A stretch of 64,000 bases of DNA from DAINBT01 sp036732785 (GTDB lineage Bacteria > Planctomycetota > Phycisphaerae > Sedimentisphaerales > SM23-30), in contig CAZICK010000007.1 of NCBI GenBank assembly GCA_964537505.1, positions 1-64,000 of the forward strand, given 5' to 3'. Below the pieces are notes generated by a model that was given only the letters and a program-made list of their open reading frames with translations, did not search any database and was not told the origin of the DNA. The position numbers and the translations under genes were made by a program. Below are positions 1 through 8,276 of the stretch, piece after piece; within the stretch, counting starts at the first letter, position 1; every line of letters begins with the position of its first letter.

Positions 1-137
1 GATGAAAAGTGATGTGGTTTGTACTATGTTTGCACTATGTTTGTATGTAGTTTGTAGTATGTTTGCACTATGTTTTGATGAAAAGTGAATGGGGGGATGG
101 GGAAGATTAAGCGAGAAGTCAAGAAGATGAGGAGGGC

Positions 138-186
138 AGAAGTCAGAGGTCAGATTTGAGATTTGAGATTTCAGAAGACAGAAGGG
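138..186. repeat. Seven tandem 7-base units (agaNNNN)
   Basis: The consecutive units are agaagtc, agaggtc, agatttg, agatttg, agatttc, agaagac and agaaggg. The 7-base period holds without interruption over 49 bases. The units share aga and vary after it, which differs from a simple slippage run. Confidence 0.75.
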
Positions 187-397
187 AAGAGGGCGGACCG
201 GTGGTGGGGGGGTAGAAATGAAAAATGAGAAGGTTGGGGAGTTTGAGTCTTGGGCGGAGTTGGAGGGGTCGGGGGGCGGGAAAAGATGAAGAAGTGGTCG
301 GTGGTGAGAAGAGTAGAACGCGGATATGATGGATTGTCGCGGATCAGGTGGAAAAATAGGGACAGGGAGAAGGAGCAAGGCAACAGGCACCGGAAGA

Positions 398-432
398 AGG
401 CACGAGGCACGAGGCACAAGGCATGAGGCACT
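398..432. repeat. Five tandem 7-base units (aggcacg)
   Basis: The units aggcacg, aggcacg, aggcaca, aggcatg and aggcact follow each other without gaps. This is a second array with a 7-base period in the same intergenic region but with a different unit. Confidence 0.8.
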
Positions 433-728
433 AGGGGGGAAGAAAAAAGGAGAAGGGAAAGGATAGTATCCGCAGATTACGCCGATTCTCGCAGATTAAA
501 AACAAGTCTTTTATATTGCAGGCTGGCAGAAGATGGGCCGACGATGTTTCGACTTTCGCTGATCTTTGTTGTGTGTGGTTGTGGCTGTCTGCTTTGGTAC
601 GGTGTTGCGGGTTTACAATGTAATGATGTTGTCGCTTTACATCGTGGCATTGTTGGCTTACAATGAGGCATTGTAAACGGGCAAAACAACAGGTAAGTTG
701 TTGTATTTAATGGAGTTAGGCAAAAAAT

Positions 729-2810
729 ATGGCGAAAATAGCGAAAATCCCGAAGATGGACGGTAAGTCGTTAAGTCCGCAAAAGGAGCTGGGGGAGCTG
801 TTAAAAACACAATTTCCGCAGGTATTCGCCGAGGGCAAGGTTAATCCCGATAAGCTCAAACAGGCATTAGGCGAAGAACTCGATACCAATAACGAACGAT
901 ACGGCCTATCGTGGGCGGGGAAGGCCGAATGCTTTCACCATATTCAGGAAACGACAACCGCAACCTTAAAACCCATAAAAAGCGAATCCGTTGACTTTGA
1001 CAAAACGGAAAATATCTTTATCGAAGGCGATAACCTTGAAGTCCTCAAAATCCTGCAAAAGGCCTATCAGAATAAAATCAAAATGATCTATATCGATCCG
1101 CCGTATAATACCGGCAATGACAGTTTTATCTATCCTGACCGCTTCAAAGAAGAAAAGGCGGACTACGAAGAACGAGCGGGGATAAAAGATGCAGAAGGAC
1201 TTCTGACAAAGGATGGTTTTTTCAGGAAGAACTCCAAGGACGCCGGCCACTTCCACTCAAACTGGCTCTCAATGATGTATCCCCGCCTTTTCCTTGCTAA
1301 AAATCTCCTCCGTGAAGATGGCGTTATCTTTGTCTCAATAGATGATAACGAAGTTCATAACCTGAGAATGATTATGGATGAGGTCTTTGGAGAAGAAAAC
1401 TTTGTTGCGCAGATAACATGGAAGAAAAAAACTGGTGCGGGTTCAAAAATCAATCTTGTTTTTGATGAACATGAATATGTTTTAACATATGTGAAAAGTA
1501 GTGACGCCGTTATGAAATGGCGGATCAAGAGTGAGGAAGATGGGACGTTCCGCAATCCAGATAATGATACAAGAGGTTCATGGGAAAGTTGTGCAATAAC
1601 GGCTCCATCTTCAAATAGAAACCCCAATCAACTGTTCGCAATAGAAATATTTTTTAATAAAAAGGTGGAACCTAGCAAAGAAGATAAAAAGGGAAGAAAG
1701 CTTATTAAAACTGTATCCTATGGTAAACATACAGTAGTTTTACGGGAATTGATTGCAAATGATAAGGAATCATACGAAGAGTATGACGAAAAAAACCAGC
1801 ATGCTTTATTTATACGGCGATGGGTAAATACTAAGGACAGCATTCTGAAATTATTTGAACAAGAACGAGTTTATTTTAATGGCCCAAATTTGCCCAGATA
1901 TAAAAAGTTTGAAAGTGAATATGAAGGCAAAGCCATGCGAAGTATTTATTTTGATGATTTTAGCACTCAAGAAGGCAGTGAAGATTTTATAAAATTAATG
2001 GGTTTTCCTTTTGTTGGATATCCTAAACCTATATCTCTGAATCGCCATTTAATACAAATCATTGATAACGAAGATATTGTCCTCGATTTTTTTGCCGGGT
2101 CTTGCACGACTGCTCATGCGGTTATGCAGTTAAACGCAGAAGACGGGGGAGACAGGAAATTTATCTGCGTTCAATTGGCGGAGCCGTGCGAGAAAGAGAG
2201 CGAGGCGTTCAAGGCGGGATTTAAAACAATTGCCGATATTGGCAAGGAAAGAATCCGCAGGGCGGGAAAGAAGATAAAGAAGGAATCGAGCGGCAAGCTG
2301 GATTTTGATAAGAACAAGCTCGACCTGGGCTTTAAGGTCTTTCGATTGGAGGAGAGCAATTTCAAGCAATGGCGGGAGAATATAAAAGAGCCTGAGGAGT
2401 TCAAGAAACAGCTTTGGGAAATGGTGGATAACGTCAAGAAGGGCGCAGCCGGCGAAGATATGCTGTTTGAGATAATATTGAAGAACAGCAGATTTGATTT
2501 GAATGTAGCCACAGAGAAAAGAAACTATGATGGGATAGATTATTATATTTTAGCCACAGAGCACACAGAGGACACAGAGGGTAAAAAAGCAAAAGATAAA
2601 AAGGTTAACCACGGATTAGCACGAATTAACACGGATTTTGAAATAGTTTGTCTGGACTTGAAGATTACGAAGAAATTCGTTGATAAGGTATTGGCGGAGA
2701 AGCCGGAGAGGTTTACTTGTCTGGATGCGGCCTTTAAGAACAACGACCAGTTGAAAACCAACACCGCCCTGCAAATGGAAAACGCGAAGATAGAGTTTAA
2801 GGTTATTTAA
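729..2810 (+). CDS. mod: Type III restriction-modification system, Mod methyltransferase
   Basis: A 693-residue DNA N6-adenine (or N4-cytosine) methyltransferase of the beta class, which gives a type III system its target recognition and protects host DNA. The catalytic motif DPPY lies at residues 123-126 in MIYIDPPYNTGND. The SAM-binding motif follows at about 452-460 (DFFAGSCTTAHA), so the order is motif IV then motif I, as expected for this class. The region between them (about 220-430) is the likely target-recognition domain. Length is normal for Mod. Residues about 607-637 look like in-frame translated repeat DNA (see the repeat at 2549-2640). The gene ends directly against an array of 9-base repeats; res lies downstream on the same strand, so the two form an operon with one gene between them. 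Confidence 0.95.
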   Translation: MAKIAKIPKMDGKSLSPQKELGELLKTQFPQVFAEGKVNPDKLKQALGEELDTNNERYGLSWAGKAECFHHIQETTTATLKPIKSESVDFDKTENIFIEGDNLEVLKILQKAYQNKIKMIYIDPPYNTGNDSFIYPDRFKEEKADYEERAGIKDAEGLLTKDGFFRKNSKDAGHFHSNWLSMMYPRLFLAKNLLREDGVIFVSIDDNEVHNLRMIMDEVFGEENFVAQITWKKKTGAGSKINLVFDEHEYVLTYVKSSDAVMKWRIKSEEDGTFRNPDNDTRGSWESCAITAPSSNRNPNQLFAIEIFFNKKVEPSKEDKKGRKLIKTVSYGKHTVVLRELIANDKESYEEYDEKNQHALFIRRWVNTKDSILKLFEQERVYFNGPNLPRYKKFESEYEGKAMRSIYFDDFSTQEGSEDFIKLMGFPFVGYPKPISLNRHLIQIIDNEDIVLDFFAGSCTTAHAVMQLNAEDGGDRKFICVQLAEPCEKESEAFKAGFKTIADIGKERIRRAGKKIKKESSGKLDFDKNKLDLGFKVFRLEESNFKQWRENIKEPEEFKKQLWEMVDNVKKGAAGEDMLFEIILKNSRFDLNVATEKRNYDGIDYYILATEHTEDTEGKKAKDKKVNHGLARINTDFEIVCLDLKITKKFVDKVLAEKPERFTCLDAAFKNNDQLKTNTALQMENAKIEFKVI
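2549..2640 (+). repeat. Dispersed-type repeat translated in frame inside mod
   Basis: Inside the C-terminal part of mod, copies of cacagag/gacacagag are followed about 40 bases later by accacggatta and aacacggattt. They encode the low-complexity peptides TEHTEDTEG and NHGLARINTD. From general knowledge, such peptides recur in unrelated proteins of some bacteria with many dispersed repeats. Here the reading frame stays open, so the repeat seems to have been tolerated as an extra loop. That it is an insertion is an inference; comparison with Mod homologues would show whether they lack this segment. Confidence 0.6.
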
Positions 2811-2845
2811 TCGGACCCGTCGGACAGGTCAGGCAAGTCGGACGG
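2811..2845. repeat. 9-base repeat array upstream of the inserted four-helix gene
   Basis: Imperfect 9-base units tcggaccc(g), gtcggacag, gtcaggcaa and gtcggacgg run directly from the stop codon of mod to just before the ribosome binding site of the next gene. The same unit recurs at 3215-3250 and 3412-3456. Confidence 0.8.
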
Positions 2846-2861
2846 ATTGGAAAGGGAAATA

Positions 2862-3458
2862 ATGGACGACTCGCAAAGGATAATTTTGCCGCATGGAGGA
2901 TACCGGAAGCTGCGAAGTTTTCAGACGGCGCAGATGGCGTATGATGCGACGGTGGTTTTCTGCGAGCGGTTTATCGAGAGAACGTCGCGGACGCGCGACC
3001 AGATGGTGCAGGCGGCGCGCAGCGGAGTACAGAATATCGCCGAAGGCAGTATGGCTTCGGCCACGTCGAAGAAAACGGAACTGAAACTGACAGGCGTGGC
3101 ACGGGCCAGTTTGGAAGAACTGTTGCTGGATTACGAGGATTTTCTGAGACAGCGGGGGCTTTTACAATGGGCGAAGGATTCGCCTGAGGCGACGGCGGTC
3201 AGGGGAAGATATAAGTCGGACAGGTCGGACGCGTCAGACAATTCAGACCCTTATTCCTTCCGCACGGCCAGCGTGGAAACGGCGGCTAATACGCTGATTT
3301 GCCTTATTAACCAGGCGAGTTTTCTTTTGGGACGGCAAATCCAGAGGCTGGAGGAATCGTTTGTGAACGAGGGCGGATTCACGGAGCGTCTGTACCAGTC
3401 GCGGATGAAGAGTCGGACAGGTCAGGCAAGTCAGACAGGTCGGAATGGTCAGACATGA
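2862..3458 (+). CDS. Four-helix-bundle protein with suffix domain, between mod and res
   Basis: A 198-residue protein of the four-helix-bundle family (23S rRNA intervening-sequence protein type), apparently the longer variety known as the four helix bundle suffix domain family. The recognisable part is residues 15-100 (FQTAQMAYDATVVF, then NIAEGS at about 66-71). A charged linker at about 118-130 (SDRSDASDNSDP) and the C-terminal tail (SRTGQASQTGRNGQT) are translated 9-base repeats. The ATG at 2862 was chosen because ggaaaggg lies 6-7 bases upstream; a TTG at 2847 is possible. The stop overlaps the res start (ATGA). The gene is visibly GC-richer than mod and res. Molecular role unknown; helical-bundle relatives include the DGR accessory protein Avd, but no reverse transcriptase is present here. 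Confidence 0.85.
   Translation: MDDSQRIILPHGGYRKLRSFQTAQMAYDATVVFCERFIERTSRTRDQMVQAARSGVQNIAEGSMASATSKKTELKLTGVARASLEELLLDYEDFLRQRGLLQWAKDSPEATAVRGRYKSDRSDASDNSDPYSFRTASVETAANTLICLINQASFLLGRQIQRLEESFVNEGGFTERLYQSRMKSRTGQASQTGRNGQT
3215..3250. repeat. Internal copy of the 9-base repeat array
   Basis: Four units (gtcggacag, gtcggacgc, gtcagacaa, ttcagaccc) lie inside the four-helix gene and encode the SD-rich linker between its two helical parts. They match the arrays on both sides of the gene. Confidence 0.8.
3412..3456. repeat. 9-base repeat array across the four-helix/res junction
   Basis: Five units (gtcggacag, gtcaggcaa, gtcagacag, gtcggaatg, gtcagacat) encode the last residues of the four-helix protein and run into the ATGA that joins it to res. 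The array therefore forms both the tail of one protein and the start-codon context of the next. Confidence 0.8.
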
Positions 3459-6136
3459 AATTACAATTTGACGCTAATCAGACGTTTCAGTTAGACGCTA
3501 TAATCGCGGCGGTGGAAATATTCAAGGGTCAGCCCGCCGGAGCCAGCGATTTTGCTTATTCGAAGGCGGCATCGGTTAGCGGGACTTTTTTAAGCGTTGT
3601 GGCGAATAACTTAATCCTCGATGAAGAGACAATCCTGAAGAATCTCCAGACGGTGCAAAAGACGAATAAAGTCGAGGAATCGAAGAATCTTGACGGTATG
3701 CACTTTTCAATTGAAATGGAGACGGGGACGGGCAAGACTTATGTATATCTAAGAACAATTCACGAATTGCACAAGCAATACGGCTTTAAGAAATTCATAA
3801 TCGTTGTGCCTTCCATTGCCATAAAAGAAGGGGCTTTGAAGAACCTCGAAATAACAAAAGAGCATTTCGAGATAATCTATGAAAAGCCCGTGATGAACAG
3901 CTTTGAGTTTGACCCGAAGAAAAGGTCATTATCGAAAAACTTCGCCACGACAAACAGCTTGCAGATTATGGTAATGAATATCGACCAGTTCGCAAGGGCG
4001 ATTCCCAAAGAAGATGATATAAAAAAGAAAAAGATAAATGTGTTTTATAAGGAAAGCGACTGGGGCATACCCGCCGAATTCATAAAGGCAACAAGGCCGA
4101 TTGTGATTGTCGATGAGCCGCAGAATATGGAAACAGACATAAGAAGAACCGCGATAAGCAATCTTAACCCATTATGCACACTAAGGTATTCGGCAACGCA
4201 TACTGTCAAATATAATGAAATATACCGGCTCGACCCCGTGAGCGCCTATGACAAGGGATTAGTCAAGAGAATCGAGGTGGATGGGATAACGGAGGCGGAA
4301 AATTTCAATCAGGCGTATATCGAGGTAAAGAGCATAAGGCGGTTGAAGAACAAAATTACCGCCAAGCTTAAAATAGATGCCAACGCCAGGGAAGGGGTCT
4401 TAAAGAAGGATATTACCGTAAAGGCGGGCGATAACCTGTTTGAGAAGTCAAACAGGCGGGATTTATACAAAGATGGTTTCATAGTAAGCGAAATGGATGG
4501 TGAAACAATAACCTTCAATAACGGTCTTGTGCTGAATATCGGTCAAAGACAGGGCGGGATTACCGATGAGATAATGAAATACCAGATTGAAAGCACGCTC
4601 AAGAACCACTTAGAGAAGGAAAAACGGTTAAAGGCCAAGGGGATTAAGGTTCTTTCCCTTTTTTTTATAGACCGGGTTGCCAATTACCGTGGTTACGAAA
4701 ATGAAATCGGAGTAAAGGGGAAGATTGCCCGGTGGTTCGAGGAGATTTACGAAAATTTGCGTAAGCAGGATAAATTCAAGGGCATACTCGAATATAAAGC
4801 CGAACAAGTTCATAACGGCTATTTCGCCCAGGATAAAAGAGGCAACTGGAAGGATTCGAGCGAGGGCGGGGATACCCACGACGATGATTCGGCGTATCAG
4901 TTGATTATGAAAGACAAGGAACGGCTTTTAGATATTAACGAGCCGCTGCGATTTATCTTTTCTCATTCGGCATTGCGTGAGGGATGGGATAATCCGAACG
5001 TATTTCAGATTTGTACGCTTAACGAGACGCAATCGACGCTCAAAAAGAGGCAGGAAATCGGAAGGGGGCTTCGATTGCCGGTTAATCAGGATGGAATAAG
5101 GATATTCGATGAATCGATAAATGTTTTGACGGTTACGGCCAATCAGCATTATGAGGAATTTGCCCGCCAGTTGCAGGCGGAAGTCGAGGCGGAATGCGGC
5201 GTTAAGTTCGACGGTGGAAGGATAAAGGACAAAAATAAAAAGAAGCCGATTAAACTGACGAAGAACCTTAAACTTGATGAGAACTTTAAGACATTATGGG
5301 AGAAAATAGAGCATAAGACCCGATACAGTATTGATTATAAAACGGCTGAGCTTATTAAACGTGCATCAAAGAGGATTAAGGATATTGTAATATCAAGGCC
5401 AAAACTTGTCCGAAGCAAGGCGGATATAATAATGGATAAGGATTCTATCCGGGCGGGATTAACCAAGACGCAGGATGCAAGAGAGCTATATGCGGGAATA
5501 AATATAATCCCCGACGTTCTTTCCTATATCCAGAGCAAGACCCGCCTGACCCGCGATACTATCTGCCGGATTTTAATCGAATCGGGCCGGGTAGATGATG
5601 TTTTTGTGAATCCGCAACAGTTTATGGACAAGGTATGCTCGGAGATAAATACCGTTCTTAATGAGTTGATTGTTGACGGGATTAAATACGAGAAAATCGC
5701 CGGGGCTTACTGGGAGCAGACGCTTTTCGATGATAAAGAGCTTTACGGTTACTTGGATGAGCGATTTGGTAACCTTTATGCAGTGCAGAAAAGGGATAAG
5801 ACCGTTTACGATTATGTCCAGTTTGACAGTGAAATAGAGCGGCTATTTGCTGAAGAGTGTGAGAATAGGAACGATATAAAGTTTTATTTCAAGCTGCCGT
5901 GGTGGTTTTTGATCGATACGCCTATCGGGAAATATAATCCTGACTGGGCGTTAGTTTATGAGAATGATAAGAAAGTGTATTTTGTCGCCGAAACCAAAGG
6001 AACAAATGACATTAACGACCCATCCCTTTCAGTAGGCGAACGACATAAAATCAAATGCGGAAAAGCACATTTTAAGGGTTTCGATGGAGTTGAATTCAAA
6101 GCACCTGTTAAAACTTTAAATGATGTGACACGGTAA
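3455..6136 (+). CDS. res: Type III restriction-modification system, Res subunit
   Basis: An 893-residue ATP-dependent translocase and endonuclease that acts together with Mod to cut unmodified DNA. Walker A is METGTGKTYVY at about residues 88-98. The DExx box is IVDEPQNMET at about 217-226, the type III variant of DEAD. SATHT at about 247 is the helicase motif III region. A later helicase motif includes EIGRGLRLP at about 535. Near the C-terminus (about 826-850) NPDWAL followed by FVAETKG gives the PD-(D/E)xK nuclease pattern. Length is in the normal range for Res. Its ATG overlaps the four-helix stop by 4 bases, so the three genes are probably translationally coupled. No frameshift is seen, so the system looks intact. 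Confidence 0.95.
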   Translation: MKLQFDANQTFQLDAIIAAVEIFKGQPAGASDFAYSKAASVSGTFLSVVANNLILDEETILKNLQTVQKTNKVEESKNLDGMHFSIEMETGTGKTYVYLRTIHELHKQYGFKKFIIVVPSIAIKEGALKNLEITKEHFEIIYEKPVMNSFEFDPKKRSLSKNFATTNSLQIMVMNIDQFARAIPKEDDIKKKKINVFYKESDWGIPAEFIKATRPIVIVDEPQNMETDIRRTAISNLNPLCTLRYSATHTVKYNEIYRLDPVSAYDKGLVKRIEVDGITEAENFNQAYIEVKSIRRLKNKITAKLKIDANAREGVLKKDITVKAGDNLFEKSNRRDLYKDGFIVSEMDGETITFNNGLVLNIGQRQGGITDEIMKYQIESTLKNHLEKEKRLKAKGIKVLSLFFIDRVANYRGYENEIGVKGKIARWFEEIYENLRKQDKFKGILEYKAEQVHNGYFAQDKRGNWKDSSEGGDTHDDDSAYQLIMKDKERLLDINEPLRFIFSHSALREGWDNPNVFQICTLNETQSTLKKRQEIGRGLRLPVNQDGIRIFDESINVLTVTANQHYEEFARQLQAEVEAECGVKFDGGRIKDKNKKKPIKLTKNLKLDENFKTLWEKIEHKTRYSIDYKTAELIKRASKRIKDIVISRPKLVRSKADIIMDKDSIRAGLTKTQDARELYAGINIIPDVLSYIQSKTRLTRDTICRILIESGRVDDVFVNPQQFMDKVCSEINTVLNELIVDGIKYEKIAGAYWEQTLFDDKELYGYLDERFGNLYAVQKRDKTVYDYVQFDSEIERLFAEECENRNDIKFYFKLPWWFLIDTPIGKYNPDWALVYENDKKVYFVAETKGTNDINDPSLSVGERHKIKCGKAHFKGFDGVEFKAPVKTLNDVTR

Positions 6137-6380
6137 AACAATCAGTCTAAACTTGTACTGGTTGAGCGTGAATTGGCCAAACGCGTTTAAGCGGTTCCCT
6201 GAAGCAATACAGAGGGATGGTTATGGGGTAGTTATCGGTCCTTTTTTTAATAAATTGCCCCGGGAATAAGGATATGGGGGGCAAAAAGCCGATTAATTAG
6301 TGGTATTGCGGTGGAAGACTAGGTGAAATCGATAGCATAGCCTTGTAAGATTTATATATACTGAATTAAGGAGCGTAAAG

Positions 6381-7121
6381 ATGAGGTATGTCAGGGTAAT
6401 GGCGGTTGTGTTGGTATTTGTTATTTGCGCAGGTATGACGGGATGTTTTTCATCTAAGCCCAAGGCGATAGAGGCGTTTGTGAAGCCTTTTCAAAGAGAT
6501 GTAACCTGCGCTGATTATGTTTTGTATCCTCCGGATGAGGTTGAAATCCACTGCGCGCGAGTTCCGGAAATTAATCTGCAACGTCAGCAGATTCGACCAG
6601 ATGGGAGAATATCTTTCGAGAGCTTAGGTGAAATAGAAGCCGCTGGTAAAACGACTGCGCAAGTCGCCGATATTTTACGTGAAAAAGCTACCAAGCTGTA
6701 TTCCCTGACGGGCGATAAGCCTGTAGATGTGCGTGTAGTCGCTTATGAAAGTAAAGTTTACTATGTTGTCGGCGAAGTGAGTTATCCTGGGACCAAGTCC
6801 TATACTGGGCGCGACACTTTGTTAACGGCTGTCACCGCGGCGAATATCGAGATTACCGGCTGGGAACAACATATCCAGGTAATACGGCCGTCGGCTGATA
6901 AGGAGGTCAAGCCGCAAGTCTTCGAAATAAATCTTCTGAGTATGATCGTTCACGGCGATACGAGCAAAAACGTTCTATTACAGGAAGGCGATATTGTTTA
7001 TATACCGCCAACACCTTTGGCGGCTGCGGGCAACCTAATTGCTGAGTTTGTCCGTCCGATAGGGCTGGCATTGTCACCGGTGCTTACCGCAACACGAATT
7101 TCCTCAGGAGGAGGTTATTAG
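6381..7121 (+). CDS. Wza-like polysaccharide export lipoprotein (short)
   Basis: A 246-residue outer-membrane export protein of the Poly_export/SLBB family. The N-terminus is a lipoprotein signal peptide with lipobox GMTGC and acylated Cys22. The Poly_export domain is at about 45-115 (LYPPDEVEIHCARVPEINL, then QIRPDGRISFESLGEI), followed by one SLBB-like region at about 125-215 (YYVVGEVSYPG, then VLLQEGDIVYIPP). A clear aaggag lies 7 bases before the ATG. It stands alone, about 11 kb before the main exopolysaccharide run, which has its own larger homologue at 18020. It may serve a different polymer or a modified export route. Confidence 0.85.
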   Translation: MRYVRVMAVVLVFVICAGMTGCFSSKPKAIEAFVKPFQRDVTCADYVLYPPDEVEIHCARVPEINLQRQQIRPDGRISFESLGEIEAAGKTTAQVADILREKATKLYSLTGDKPVDVRVVAYESKVYYVVGEVSYPGTKSYTGRDTLLTAVTAANIEITGWEQHIQVIRPSADKEVKPQVFEINLLSMIVHGDTSKNVLLQEGDIVYIPPTPLAAAGNLIAEFVRPIGLALSPVLTATRISSGGGY

Positions 7122-7143
7122 TGTCGAACCGGGTAATACTTAG

Positions 7144-8265
7144 TTAATACGTGCACTCCTTTGCGGCATCGGCGAAGGCGATCAGGTTTTCGACGGGCGT
7201 TTCAAAAAAATGGTCGCTGGCGGAGAGGATGTAGCCGCCGTGGCTGCCGAAACCTTCAAACAAGCGATGGACCTCATCGCGTATCCGCTGTTTAGTGCCG
7301 ATGGTAAGGATGTTGAACTGGTCCATACCGCCTATCATAGCAACTTTTCCGGAATAAGCCTGACGGACCTTTTGCGGCTGCGTGATGTTGCCGCCGGTTC
7401 CGGGTGGCGAGAGAGTTTCCGAGACGTCTGTTTCATTGGCGATGATCAGGTCGAGGATGTTTATCATTCCGCCACAGGTATGATAAGTGCTGATATGTCC
7501 CGCATCATGTAATGCCTGATGTATCCGGCGGTCATACGGCAGGCAAAATTCGCGATGCATATTCGGCGAGATCAAGGTGTCGCTGGCAGCGCCGCCGCCG
7601 GTTTCGATCAGGTCGAATTTGGCGCCTCTGAGCGATTCGTCGATAAAACGCAATTTTTTTTCCAGCAGTACGTTCATAAAACGATGGACCCAGTCGGGAT
7701 TGTCAATCGCTTCCATTATGAGGCGTGTGGTGTCCATCAGGCAGCAGGCGTGCTGCCAACAGCCGGCCTGGTCTCCCCAAACAAAACCTCGCAAGATACC
7801 GGCATCGGCAAGGTTGTCATAGGCTTGTGCGATATTGTCTTTGTTTAGCGTCGCTACGGGCATGTATTTTTCCACCAAATCGAGGTCCTCGTGGGCTTTT
7901 ACCATGTATTCGGTGATCCATGTGGTAGTAAGATTGCCGCCGGTTTTGTAAGTGAGGGTTCCGCCAGGCGTGGCGATGGTGTGATGTAAGAGTTTGTTTT
8001 GCGGGTCGGAGTTTATGACGTTTATTTTCTCGTGCCATTGGGGCGTCTGGACTATGTATTGTTCGGCATTGGGGACCCAAAACTGTCCCATAGCTTCAAA
8101 ATACTGGATGGCGGCGTCCAGGCCGGTCTGCTTGAAAGCGGTTAAGTCATCAACGCCATCCATGTACTCGTTCAAATGGTACTGCTGCCATTGATGGATG
8201 CTAACGGGCAGGCGATCGGGTTTTTCTAATCGCAAGGCCCGCATCATACGTTCTTTTGACGTCAT
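7144..8265 (-). CDS. URO-D family methyltransferase (corrinoid type)
   Basis: A 373-residue member of the uroporphyrinogen decarboxylase superfamily. The N-terminus MTSKERMMRALRLEKPDR and the zinc-ligand motif HTCGG point to the MtaA/MtbA-like branch that moves methyl groups between corrinoid proteins and cofactors, not to HemE. The longer open frame to 8544 runs into the upstream gene. The ATG at 8265 has aaagga upstream and matches the family N-terminus. It is 11 bases from the gene before it, which belongs to the same family, so the two form an operon. No corrinoid protein is encoded nearby, and the substrate cannot be told. Confidence 0.85.
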   Translation of the reverse strand: MTSKERMMRALRLEKPDRLPVSIHQWQQYHLNEYMDGVDDLTAFKQTGLDAAIQYFEAMGQFWVPNAEQYIVQTPQWHEKINVINSDPQNKLLHHTIATPGGTLTYKTGGNLTTTWITEYMVKAHEDLDLVEKYMPVATLNKDNIAQAYDNLADAGILRGFVWGDQAGCWQHACCLMDTTRLIMEAIDNPDWVHRFMNVLLEKKLRFIDESLRGAKFDLIETGGGAASDTLISPNMHREFCLPYDRRIHQALHDAGHISTYHTCGGMINILDLIIANETDVSETLSPPGTGGNITQPQKVRQAYSGKVAMIGGMDQFNILTIGTKQRIRDEVHRLFEGFGSHGGYILSASDHFFETPVENLIAFADAAKECTY

Positions 8266-8276
8266 TTTTTTTTCCT

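Larger units (their letters stand above)
1..728. repeat. Gene-free repeat-rich left end
   Basis: No convincing gene is visible; the open frames here are low-complexity shadows. From about 95 to 480 the + strand is strongly purine-rich. Three tandem arrays can be read directly. Five 11-base units of the form actatgtttgc lie at 23-77, flanked by the direct repeat gatgaaaagtga at 1-12 and 77-88. Seven 7-base units beginning with aga lie at 138-186. Five 7-base units of the form aggcacg lie at 398-432. Around 470-500 there is a fragment of the 'cgcagatta' type of dispersed repeat. The stretch at 600-690 repeats ttacaatg in both orientations. A promoter for the downstream mod gene probably lies near 690-725 but no clear -35/-10 pair was found. 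Confidence 0.75.

Noticed and set aside
1..480. CRISPR array in the left-end repeats
   Set aside because: Units are 7-11 bases long and directly adjacent, with no spacers of constant length.
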